This document shows positions 38,805 to 48,197 of a stretch of 64,000 nt of DNA, in pieces. The stretch comes from Crambe crambe (taxonomy: Eukaryota > Porifera > Demospongiae > Poecilosclerida > Crambeidae): assembly GCA_963924555.1 (NCBI GenBank), contig OZ004592.1, positions 5,580,001 through 5,644,000 of the forward strand, read 5' to 3'. The notes beneath the pieces were generated by a model. The model ran no database searches and was not told the DNA's origin. It saw only the letters and a list, made by a program, of their open reading frames with translations. The position numbers and the translations under genes are program-made. Each line of letters begins with the position of its first letter. Position 1 is the stretch's first letter.

Positions 38805-40430
38805 TTAAGAGTCCACTGCATTATAGAGTGTGTAACGTTCATAGTAATTGATGGCAAACATGTGTTCATTGTGTTGCAAGTCGTCTCTCTGCCTTTTCTT
38901 GTACCTCCAATTCAGAAAACAAGTGACTCCAAGCATAAACAGAAGTAAAATACTTGCAATGAGCAGATACCACACCCCGCACCCATATTTGGCACTAGAC
39001 ACTTTATGTGCAATGTACTTTACGGGCAGCAGTACAAAATAGGAAATCAGAACTGAACCTCCCAAGAAGCCGTAAGATACCCCAAAGAGCAACCCTTTCA
39101 TGGAGTAAGGTGATTGAGCACATATGAACTGTAAAGCTGAAGAAAGAATTGATAAAACAGAAAAGGCGTACACTAAATTCGGCAGCATTATCCATTTGTA
39201 GTCTAGAGGAATAGAATTTGATGGATCATAATCTCTCTCATTGCTTTCGAGCAGACAAGTCACATTGGTTGTATTGTTAAGCTTGATGTGACCGACAATT
39301 TCTATACTGAAATAACCAAATACTCTCATCCATGCTAATAGGAAGCCAATATTCATTCTCATTAAGATTGATAGCTTCTTAAATAGATGGTGAACTGTTA
39401 TTAATCTATACAGTGGAATCGATATGATTACCATGAAATGATCAGTGTGATATACTGCCATCCTTTGAAAGCAGTCTATGACGTACAATGAACAACTTGT
39501 CTCACTCTCATGTTTAAAATTGGTATCTTCCAAATGGTACCTCATGCCTTCTATCACTGATTGAATATTCAAATAGAAACTTGAAAACAGGCAGCAAATA
39601 ATCACAATCACGAGAATACGCCAAAATGTCTTCACATCTTCAACCTGTTCAGTAGTGAAGGGTCCTCCAAATTTTTGTTTTGCTAGATCAGTTCTGGAGT
39701 AACGCTTATCCTCCCAATATGTAAAAGCACTCCTCTGACGGGGATACTTGTTCTTCCATGAAAAGCACATGACTCTGTACATCAGCTTTAATGGATTTTC
39801 TGATGGTGGTTCTACTATTAGCCAGTGGCTGAAGATGTAGTCAAGGCATAGTGCTAGAGTCAGACTGGCTGGGAGCAGCAATTTGGCAAATGCCCTATGC
39901 TGCAAGCAGACACAGTTTTGAGAAAAGAATACTATGATACCACCGACATGCCACAACCAAATATACCAGTGTGAAAAACTAATGACATCAGCAGAAGATG
40001 CATCAGGCAACTGATCGATTCCAAACTGAAGAATATTGGCTTGCAGTCCTCCCAGAAATAGGGACATTATAACAAACAGAGCAACATTGAATGATTCTCT
40101 CACTGTATCAGCATGTGGAAGGTTGTCTGGTATGATGGCAACCAGACAAAAAGCAATTGCAGTCAGCCACATCATCCACAAACTTCGTCGGATCATCTTG
40201 TACCTCCCCCAGTAGACATCAGCAATCCATCCTAATACAGGGTAGAGCAGAGTGGTAGCACCAAATATTGCAGGAGAATTAAAGGAGCTATTGAATATTT
40301 TGTTATTGTGATGGCTGATACCAAGAAAATTCAGAATAACCAATGCTGAAAAACTCCACACGAGAACAAGAATCATTCGCTTGTACTTTTGAAACTTGAG
40401 TAAGCACACAGCTGGCCAGGTAGACGCCAT
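38805..40430 (-). CDS. POT/SLC15-like transporter 3
   Basis: Intronless. I choose the ATG at 40430 (MASTWPAVCLLKFQKYKR), giving 541 aa, because it puts the first helix at the usual place; the open frame extends 46 codons further to 40568. Family blocks are 'PVLGWIADVYWGRYKMIRRS', 'QFGIDQLPDASSADV', 'KFGGPFTTEQVEDVKTFWR' and 'QFICAQSPYSMKGLLFG'. TM1 lacks ExxER. The extracellular loop has NNTTNVTC. The tail is 'NEHMFAINYYERY'. Confidence 0.85.
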   Translation of the reverse strand: MASTWPAVCLLKFQKYKRMILVLVWSFSALVILNFLGISHHNNKIFNSSFNSPAIFGATTLLYPVLGWIADVYWGRYKMIRRSLWMMWLTAIAFCLVAIIPDNLPHADTVRESFNVALFVIMSLFLGGLQANILQFGIDQLPDASSADVISFSHWYIWLWHVGGIIVFFSQNCVCLQHRAFAKLLLPASLTLALCLDYIFSHWLIVEPPSENPLKLMYRVMCFSWKNKYPRQRSAFTYWEDKRYSRTDLAKQKFGGPFTTEQVEDVKTFWRILVIVIICCLFSSFYLNIQSVIEGMRYHLEDTNFKHESETSCSLYVIDCFQRMAVYHTDHFMVIISIPLYRLITVHHLFKKLSILMRMNIGFLLAWMRVFGYFSIEIVGHIKLNNTTNVTCLLESNERDYDPSNSIPLDYKWIMLPNLVYAFSVLSILSSALQFICAQSPYSMKGLLFGVSYGFLGGSVLISYFVLLPVKYIAHKVSSAKYGCGVWYLLIASILLLFMLGVTCFLNWRYKKRQRDDLQHNEHMFAINYYERYTLYNAVDS

Positions 40431-40798
40431 TTCTGAACTGGAAACAATTTTGCAACTGATAGGTGAAAACTTACAGTAATAGCAGAGTAGATAATGATAA
40501 TGCAACTGTTTTGGGGAAAAATGCACACTAGACATAAACTTTACACTGAAAAGTTTAAGTAGTAACAAAAATTAATTTCAATAGCTACAGCTTTCAAAGT
40601 CTCGGAAAAAAGAAGATCCTTTTTCATGTATGCAATATTTACAATCTCTGTTTGTCCCACAGGGAGATACACAAAGCACTGTGTGTATAGTACACACCCT
40701 GTTATAATGAAGAAGAAATGAACTGAACATGAAAGGGAAACACTGAGAGAACAAACTCGCATTACCTCATACATTGTATTATAACTATAATGAAAGTA

Positions 40799-42460
40799 TT
40801 AATTCTCAACTGCATAATCTAATATGTAACGTTCATAGTAATTGATGGCAAACATTTGTTCATTGTGCTGCAACTCATCTCTCTGCCTCTTCTTGTATTT
40901 CCAACTCAAAAAACATGCGACCACAAATACAAGCAGAAGCACAATACTTGCTGAGAGCAGATACCACACACCACACCCATATCTGCTGGGGGGCCACTTG
41001 TGGACGGTTAACTCCAGAGGAAGTAGTACCAAATAGCTAACTAGAATCGAAATCCCCATGAAGCTGTAGAGCATTCCAAAGAGTAACCCTCTCATAGAGT
41101 ATGGAGATTGAGCACAGACAAACTGTATAGCTGAGGTGAGTACAAAGAAAAGACCAAAGGAATACGTAATGTATGGAATTATCAACCATCTATAATCTAA
41201 AGGAAGTGAATTCCATACACTATAAGTGCTCTCACTGCTCTCTAGAAGACATGTAATGTTAGTTGCATTTTCACCAAGCTTGATATGACCGACAGCCTCA
41301 AGACACAGATATCCAACCATCTTCATCAAAATTAAAAATAAGCCAACGAGCAGCTTGGCAAGAATTGGTAACCTCCAGTTCACACAGTACAGCACTAGTT
41401 TGTATAGTGGAAGTATGAGAATCATCACTGGATAACCAGCATGTCGTATGCTTAATCTTTGAAAGCAATCGTAGATATATGCCAAAGAACAACTGGTTTT
41501 GGTCTCTCGTCTAAAACTTGCATCTTTTAAATGATAGTCCATACTGTTTGTTATCGATTGAATATTCACAAAAAAGCCAACAAAGATACAGCTAATACCC
41601 ATAACCACCAGCATACGCCAAAAGGTCTTCACATCCTCAACTTCCTCGGTAGTGAAGGGTCCCCCAAACTTCTTCTTAGCAAGATCAATTCTGGAGAAGC
41701 GGTTATCGTCCCAGTAGGTGAAGGCACTCCTCTGACGAGGATGCTTGTTCTTTAATGCAAAATACATGACTTTATAAATCAGCTTGAATGGGTTCCCTGA
41801 TGCTGGTTCTTTGATGAACCAATGATTAAAGATGAAATCCAGGCTGATTGCTACAGTCAGACTGGCTGGGAGTAGCAGCTTGGCTAGCACTCTATACTGC
41901 AAACAGACACAGTTCTGGGAAAACACTACTATGACAGTACTAACATACCACAACCAAACATACCAGTCAGAAAAAGCGATGACATCATCAGAAGAAGCAT
42001 CAGGCAATTGATCAATACTGAACTGGAGAATGTTGGCTTGTAGTCCTCCCAAACTCAAGGACATGAGTATGAATGCAGCAATATTACATATTTCTTTAAT
42101 CAGAATGGTCTGAGAAGAGCCATGTGGTATGACAGACACCAGAGAGAAAGCTATTGTTGATACCCACAATATCCATAAGCTCCGTCGGATCATCTTGTAT
42201 CTTCCCCAGTAGACATCAGCAACCCATCCAAACACAGGATACAGAAAGAGAGTTATGCCAAATAGTCCATTGCTATAAGTTTTATTCTTCGATGTGAAAA
42301 GGAGAGTTTGATGATTTAAAATGAGAAAACTCTGTATAACAGAAAGTGACAAAACCAGCAGAATTACTATAATCATCCCCTTAACGTTTTGCAGCCTTAG
42401 CCAGCACGAAGATAAGTAGACAGAGACCATAGTGTATTGCACACAAGTTTCAACTGGCAC
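40799..42460 (-). CDS. POT/SLC15-like transporter 4
   Basis: Intronless, 553 aa from ATG 42460, or 543 from the internal ATG at 42430 (MVSVYLSSCW). It keeps 'PVFGWVADVYWGRYKMI', 'QFSIDQLPDASSDDV' (Ser in place of Gly), 'KKFGGPFTTEEVEDVKTFWR' and 'QFVCAQSPYSMRGLLFG' (Arg in place of Lys). The tail is 'NEQMFAINYYERY'. A strand-opposite frame here is a shadow. Confidence 0.85.
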   Translation of the reverse strand: MPVETCVQYTMVSVYLSSCWLRLQNVKGMIIVILLVLSLSVIQSFLILNHQTLLFTSKNKTYSNGLFGITLFLYPVFGWVADVYWGRYKMIRRSLWILWVSTIAFSLVSVIPHGSSQTILIKEICNIAAFILMSLSLGGLQANILQFSIDQLPDASSDDVIAFSDWYVWLWYVSTVIVVFSQNCVCLQYRVLAKLLLPASLTVAISLDFIFNHWFIKEPASGNPFKLIYKVMYFALKNKHPRQRSAFTYWDDNRFSRIDLAKKKFGGPFTTEEVEDVKTFWRMLVVMGISCIFVGFFVNIQSITNSMDYHLKDASFRRETKTSCSLAYIYDCFQRLSIRHAGYPVMILILPLYKLVLYCVNWRLPILAKLLVGLFLILMKMVGYLCLEAVGHIKLGENATNITCLLESSESTYSVWNSLPLDYRWLIIPYITYSFGLFFVLTSAIQFVCAQSPYSMRGLLFGMLYSFMGISILVSYLVLLPLELTVHKWPPSRYGCGVWYLLSASIVLLLVFVVACFLSWKYKKRQRDELQHNEQMFAINYYERYILDYAVEN

Positions 42461-42589
42461 TCTATAAGAATGAAGTATTATTTCAGTTTACATATCAGTT
42501 TACATTTCAGTTTGGGATTACAAGTAAGTGCTTATTATTATGACACCTCCCTTTACAGAGATGGGAATGGATTCACACATGATAATAAC

Positions 42590-42730
42590 CATACTTTATA
42601 ACAACACTCACAGTGATAATCATTAAGTACTAATGTTCTATTATGACAACAACACTCACAGTGATCATGAAATAAAAAAATGTTCTAATTCTGACTTTTT
42701 AACAACACTCATAGTGATTTGGAAGTGCTA
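42590..42730. repeat. Degenerate direct repeat between transporters 4 and 5
   Basis: Three copies of 'aacaacactcacagtgat' about 60 bp apart, each followed by 'aatgttct'-like sequence. There is no gene in the 345-bp gap. Confidence 0.6.
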
Positions 42731-42806
42731 ATATTCTATTGCGACTTTTAAACAAACAGATTCCTATCATCCTTCCTTTCTAAGTGTGTGTTCAATACAA
42801 CTGCAG

Positions 42807-44348
42807 CTAAGACTCCACTGCATTGTAGGGGATGTAACGTTCATAGTAATTGATGGCAAACATCTGTTCATTGTGCTGCAAGTCGTCCCTCTGCCTCTTC
42901 TTGTACCTCCAACTCAGAAAACACAATAAAGCGAAAATTAGCAGAAGCATAATACCCACTGAGAGCATGTACCACAGCTCATATCTCCTAGTATTATTAG
43001 ATATGAACTTCACAGGAAGCAGAAGAAGAGAACATATAGCGATTGACAGCCCAAAACATCCATACATTAATCCAAAAAATAACCCTTTCATGGAGTAAGG
43101 CGACTGAGCATAGATGAACTGTATAAAGGCAGTAAGTGCTAAGAAAAAACCTATGCTACTGAGACAGTTTGGAATCATAACCCATTCACGGAGTTGACCT
43201 GTGGAGTTAGCACCAGGCTCAAATTCCTCAATGAATCCGATATATAAATACCCAATCATGCTCATCAAGAATTAAAATAAGCCAGCATTTAACTTAGTTA
43301 GGATTGACACATCCAGCCTCCTGCCTAAACAAAATACACGTAGCACTACATAACATGGATAGAATACCAGCACAACAAGGAAACCTACATTGTTTATAGC
43401 CTCCCTTTTAAGGCAGTTCCTAAAATACTCTACCGAGCAATTTACCAGTGAAGATCGTTCTTGCTTCATATCTTCTTTATATGTGATAAGAAAAGCTATG
43501 AAAAAACTTGTAAAGAGAGTGCTGGTGATTAAAATCACTAGCATACGCCAAAAGGTCATAACATCCTCAACTTCTTCCGTAGTGTAGGGTCCTCCAAATT
43601 TCTGCTTAGCGAGGTCAATTCGAGAATAGCGCTTATCATCCCAATAAGTGAAGGCACTTCTCTGACGAGGATGCTTGTTCTTCAGCATGTAGCACATGAC
43701 TCCATATATCAGCTTAAATGGATTCTGTATAACAGGTTCTTTAATTAACCAGTGATTGCAGGTGCAGTCGAGACACAGTGCTATGGTCAAAGACGATGGA
43801 AGTAATAGCTTAGCCAATGTACTATATTGATCACAAACACATCTCTGAGAAACGGCTATAACAGTTCTACTGACGATATAAACCCAGATAAACCAGTTAG
43901 AGAAAAACACAATGTCCACTGAAGCAGCATCAGGTAATTGATCAATTCCAAACTGAAGAATATTGGCATGAAATCCTCCCAGACTCAAAAATATCACTAA
44001 AAGCGTAAAGATCCCAGCTATTCCTGCTGGTATTTGAGTAGCATGTGGTAGATCATATGGTATGAGAGAAAGTAGACACAACGCCATCACACTCAACCAT
44101 GCTGCCCACAAGGTTTGTCGTATCATCCTGTACCTCCCCCAGTAGACGTCAGCAACCCATCCAAACACTGGAAACATCAAACAAGTGATGGCATAGACGT
44201 ACACATGAGAAATGCTGAAGAATTTATCCAGAATATAATTATCAAAAGATATATCAAGGAGTGAAGAGAACACAATGAATGTTGCAAAGCTCCATAAAAG
44301 CACAAGGACAATTCTTTTGTTTTTCAGTTTGCATGAAGGAGTTGTCAT
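42807..44348 (-). pseudogene. POT/SLC15-like transporter 5, single in-frame stop
   Basis: Otherwise complete, about 513 codons, starting MTTPSCKLKNKRIV at 44348 and ending with the family tail 'NEQMFAINYYERY'. The frame is interrupted once by TAA at 43269-43271, just after 'LTKLNAGLF', and continues in the same frame (FLMSMIGYLYIGF). The extracellular loop downstream is shortened and lacks the VGH..NATN block. It is a very young pseudogene, a polymorphic null allele, a recoded stop or an assembly error. Family motifs before and after the stop are intact. Confidence 0.85.
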
Positions 44349-44639
44349 GATGCAGCAGGTAAACTGACTGTAGATCGACTATACTTGAAAAATGAAGACT
44401 AAAAGTAGCCTCATGACAAGCTAGCCCACATACAAGATACTTCAATATTCCACATTAACTTCAAAGGCTTAATTAATAACATACATCCATTAACAAGCAA
44501 AATTAATATAAACACCATTAACATGCACTCAAATAAAATGAAACCAAAATAATTTTAAAACGATATTTTCAAAAATCAACAATAATCTGAAGGGGAACTA
44601 AAAATATTTTTTTAATAATAATTTATTTTCAAAATCAAC

Positions 44640-45012
44640 AATAATATGGAGGGGCAAAGAATGTCATGAAACAATAATATTAACTGCTAAAGAACATGAA
44701 TACACATTGTATTAACTGCTAAAGAACATTATATTAACTGTTAAAGAACATTATATCAACTGCTATAGAACATGAATGCACATTATATTAACTGCTATAG
44801 AACAATACACATTGTATTAACTGCTAAAGAACATTATATTAACTGCTATAGAACAATACACATTATATTAACTGCTAAAGAACATAAATGCACATTTTAA
44901 AGAACATTATATTAACTGCTAAAGAACATAAATGCACATTATATTAACTGCTAAAGAACATAAATGCACATTATATGAACAGCTATAGGACATGAATGCA
45001 CATTATATATCT
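44640..45012. repeat. Irregular minisatellite of 'attatattaactgctaaagaac' type
   Basis: About ten copies of 'ttaactgctaaagaacat' or 'ctatagaacatgaatgcaca' in units of about 25-55 bp lie just 3' of transporter 6. The left part of the gap (44349-44640) is AT-rich with a duplicated 'aaaatcaacaataat' block and no gene. Confidence 0.85.
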
Positions 45013-45027
45013 CCACATAGCTACATG

Positions 45028-46737
45028 TCACTTCTCCACATTATCCCCAACAAAAACTCGCTCACTTCTCAGCCTCTTCCTGTAGTACCATTTGTAAATG
45101 AAACAGTAAAAAATCAAAGTTAACACACAAAGAACCAGAATAGAGAGAAGATACCAGGTACCACACCCATAGCGACCAGATGAAAACTTTTCTATAAGGA
45201 ACTTGGCTAGCTGTAACAGACCAAATATAAGTATAGTGAAGAAGCCTATCGAACCATAAAGAATACCAAACAGAAGACCTTTCATGGAGCAAGGAGAATA
45301 AGCACAGAGAAACTCCCCACCTGACACTAAAAGCATTACACTACCAATAGCAGATATCACACAAGGAGCTACTAACCATTCATAACTCAGTGGCAAAATG
45401 TTATCACTTTGGTATTGCTCAGAATCCAAGAAACATGTAAGATTATCATTATAGAAATAGCCATTTTGATGATGACCTACAACCTCTAAGCATATGAACC
45501 AGATTACGCCAAAGATAGAGAAGACAAGGCCAAAGCATACTTTTTGCAAGATGGATATATTGAAAGCTCGTTTGAAAATGGGGTAGATTATGAACTCAAA
45601 TAGTGGAATGAAAATAACCAAGAAGACTTCTCCAGACTGAATAACTGCATTTCTTTGATAGCAGCTCCTCATGTATGCATAATCACAACCAATACTTTTA
45701 TTTCTCTGTACGTAATTGACATCTTGGAGGTGGTACATCATTTTATGACGAACAGAGTCAATGCTCATTATCAACCCAACAAAAAGGGTACCAGCAACAA
45801 TCACACTTACAATATGCCAAAATGTCTTTACACTTTCCACTTCATCTGTAGAGAATGGTCCTCCAAACTCACTCTTGCCAAGATCAATTCTAGAACAACG
45901 CTGACTGTCCCAGTAGGCAAAGGCACTCCTCTGACGAGGGTACTTGTTCTTTATGGCGTATTTCAACACTCGGAAGATTAGTGTAAGTGAATTTTTAAAA
46001 GTATGTTCTTTGGTAAGTAAGCCGTTGAAGAAAAAATCAATGCACAGTGCAAAACTGAGACAAGCTGGGAGTATTAAAAGAGCTGCTGATTTGTATTGAT
46101 CACAGATGCATGCTAGACAGAAATCAACAATACTTGAACTCAAGAAAAACACCCAACAGAACCATCGTAAGAAAGAGGTGATTTCATCAGAAGATGCATC
46201 AGCAAGTTGATCAATACCAAATTGAATCACATTAGAAAGCATTCCTCCAAGGCATAGAGCATTGGCTATATACAAAATCATCCATATACTCTTCACAACT
46301 GATGAATCCCAAAAGAAAACTGATTCAACAATGAAAAAAGAGCAGAAGAGGACTGACACAAACCACAATAGCCGCAGGCTCCATTTAATTGTATTATACC
46401 TCCCAAAATGAACATCAGCCAGCCAACCAAATATCGGATACAACAAGATACCGCCAGCAAGTATGATATTACTACTGACAGGAAGAGTGCTGGTAGATGT
46501 AGGAGGCTTGATAAAGTCACTTAACTGAAGAAAACTATACACAAAGAAAGCACAGAAGCACCAAAGCAGTGCTATGACTGCTCCTTTGCTCTTGAATATC
46601 TTAAATCTGTAGCGATTTACACAGAGAGGGGAAGACTTCTTTGTTGCAGATATTTTTGGTCTAGGTCCATTCTTTGATACAGTATCTTGAGCAATACTAG
46701 AAAAATTGAGTAGAAAAGAAGAGCAATTAGTGGCCAT
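45028..46737 (-). CDS. POT/SLC15-like transporter 6 (subgroup II)
   Basis: Intronless, 569 aa, with a longer cytoplasmic N-terminus (GPRPKISATKKSSPLCVN). Subgroup features shared with transporter 8 are 'GWLADVHFGRYNTIK', 'NVIQFGIDQLADASSDEI', 'AYWDSQRCSRIDLGKSEFGG', 'FSTDEVESVKTFW', 'GGEFLCAYSPCSMKGLLFG', and a tail with no NYYERY motif. TM1 is 'SKGAVIALLWCFCAFFVYSF', again without ExxER. Confidence 0.85.
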   Translation of the reverse strand: MATNCSSFLLNFSSIAQDTVSKNGPRPKISATKKSSPLCVNRYRFKIFKSKGAVIALLWCFCAFFVYSFLQLSDFIKPPTSTSTLPVSSNIILAGGILLYPIFGWLADVHFGRYNTIKWSLRLLWFVSVLFCSFFIVESVFFWDSSVVKSIWMILYIANALCLGGMLSNVIQFGIDQLADASSDEITSFLRWFCWVFFLSSSIVDFCLACICDQYKSAALLILPACLSFALCIDFFFNGLLTKEHTFKNSLTLIFRVLKYAIKNKYPRQRSAFAYWDSQRCSRIDLGKSEFGGPFSTDEVESVKTFWHIVSVIVAGTLFVGLIMSIDSVRHKMMYHLQDVNYVQRNKSIGCDYAYMRSCYQRNAVIQSGEVFLVIFIPLFEFIIYPIFKRAFNISILQKVCFGLVFSIFGVIWFICLEVVGHHQNGYFYNDNLTCFLDSEQYQSDNILPLSYEWLVAPCVISAIGSVMLLVSGGEFLCAYSPCSMKGLLFGILYGSIGFFTILIFGLLQLAKFLIEKFSSGRYGCGTWYLLSILVLCVLTLIFYCFIYKWYYRKRLRSERVFVGDNVEK

Positions 46738-47044
46738 AGCTTATATAGCTAGCTATCTATAATCAAATTAACTTAGAATAGCAACTTATATAGTTATAAT
46801 TATAGATTGATAAACATCCAATTTGAAATCAAAAATGTTTTTTTTGGTTCAAAGCATACAGCTCGATTAGCCTCGTACCCAGGCCTTATTATTCCCTGTA
46901 ATAAACCTTGACTCTAGGTTGCTATGCAATTGAGTAATGTATGTGCTAATGTAAACTTGTGAATGTTGCTTATCGAAACTGGGAATCTGAAGAAGAAGCT
47001 ATGTACAGTACAGCATATTTGTGAGCGAAGCAAGTCCCTCTCTA

Positions 47045-47169
47045 TACACTGTAAAAACGAAAGTGTGTACTGCACACTAAATTGTCCCAATACACACACT
47101 AAAAACAAAAACAGTGTGTGGATTGGGACTAAATGGTGTGCAGTAAACATTTTCATTTTTACAGTGTAT
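47045..47169. mobile_element. Foldback MITE, CACTGTAAAAA ends (well preserved)
   Basis: Almost the whole 125 bp is one inverted repeat: 'acactgtaaaaacgaaagtg' at the left and its complement 'cattttcatttttacagtgt' at the right, flanked by TA on both sides. It belongs to the same family as 4743-4868. Confidence 0.8.
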
Positions 47170-47252
47170 GGTGTACAAACTGGATAGTGGCGATATATCA
47201 AGCCCTGAGGGTAAAATATTGCGCATGTGCAAAAGCTAACTTTTAGCTAACA

Positions 47253-47621
47253 ATGGAAAGTGAAGTGAATGAACACTGCTCCAAAACTGAGCAGCAAAAA
47301 AGAGCAAAATTAGACCAAAGGAATGCAAAGGATATAGAGCCAGAAGAAGCTCTGAGTCAGTGGAACAAAGATGGTCAAGGCTTGATAAAAGAAATGAGAG
47401 GGATGGGGCTTACAACTCCAAAATATCATAATGCAACATTCAGCAAGCTGTGTTGCTTCGCTCGCCCTTCTGTACTACAAGCACTTGTAGCCCAATGCGT
47501 GGGCAGATCAAAAGCACCGGCACATATAATATATCAAGAAGACCTGGTGAATATATATGGAAGTGGCCAAAGGAATATATATATTCCCCAGGAAGTAGAA
47601 CCGATTGAAAAGCCGGCTTAA
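47253..47621 (+). CDS. Unrecognised 122-aa single-exon ORF
   Basis: The ORF has a favourable start context (AACAATGG) and a GCGCATGTGC motif 30 bp upstream. The N-terminal half is charged and Lys/Glu/Gln-rich (a possible helix, KTEQQKRAKLDQRNAKDIE), and the C-terminal half holds four Cys and Ser/Thr (SKLCCFARPSVLQALVAQC). It is the only + strand candidate within the - strand array. It could be a gene or exonised element DNA. No family is recognised. Confidence 0.4.
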   Translation: MESEVNEHCSKTEQQKRAKLDQRNAKDIEPEEALSQWNKDGQGLIKEMRGMGLTTPKYHNATFSKLCCFARPSVLQALVAQCVGRSKAPAHIIYQEDLVNIYGSGQRNIYIPQEVEPIEKPA

Positions 47622-47754
47622 GATTAAACCTGCCTTGGTTCTTAGCGCTATTTAGCTGTGCGCTTACAACTATAGTAGTGCAAGAATAATCCTTTTTATA
47701 CTATCCAGCTTCTTAGCAACGGGTGGAAAGAGACAGGGGGCGGGATTTGGCTAC

Positions 47755-47868
47755 AAGATAGTTAGAACACACACCCCTCGTGTTGTATGGGATATATTCA
47801 CCCGCGCCCTCAGGCTTGGACAAATATATCCCATACACCACTCGTGGGCATGTTCTAACTATTACATA
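47755..47868. mobile_element. Imperfect hairpin element
   Basis: Arms 'tagttagaacacacacccct' with 'gtatgggatatat' on the left and 'atatatcccatacaccactc' with 'gttctaacta' on the right are inverted complements around a GC-rich loop. Small foldback, no coding. The remaining 300 bp up to transporter 7 show nothing. Confidence 0.65.
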
Positions 47869-48197
47869 ACTAGTCAGTAAAGTAAAATATACCATATAGG
47901 GTTTTCAATGTCCCAAATATGTGTGCCAATTATGAATTCGTGAATTGTGAATGTTAGTAATCAAATGCATTCGTGTTCATATTGGGAATATTAATTATTA
48001 TACAACAGTAGTACAAACATCTCATATAGGAAACCATGTCCCAAATCAATATCAATGTAAATTGTGAGATAAATACATTCAGTTTGAGAATCCGCGAAGA
48101 GGGAAACAGTTTTTAGTGAGTAAGATAACAGTATAATAATTATAAACAACATGTATACAGCTTGACTGAATAATAATGTACACATGCTAACTGTTAG

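Noticed and set aside
40541-40774. 77-aa ORF with hydrophobic segments upstream of transporter 3
   Set aside because: It overlaps the 5' extension of transporter 3, has no family features and no support for splicing.
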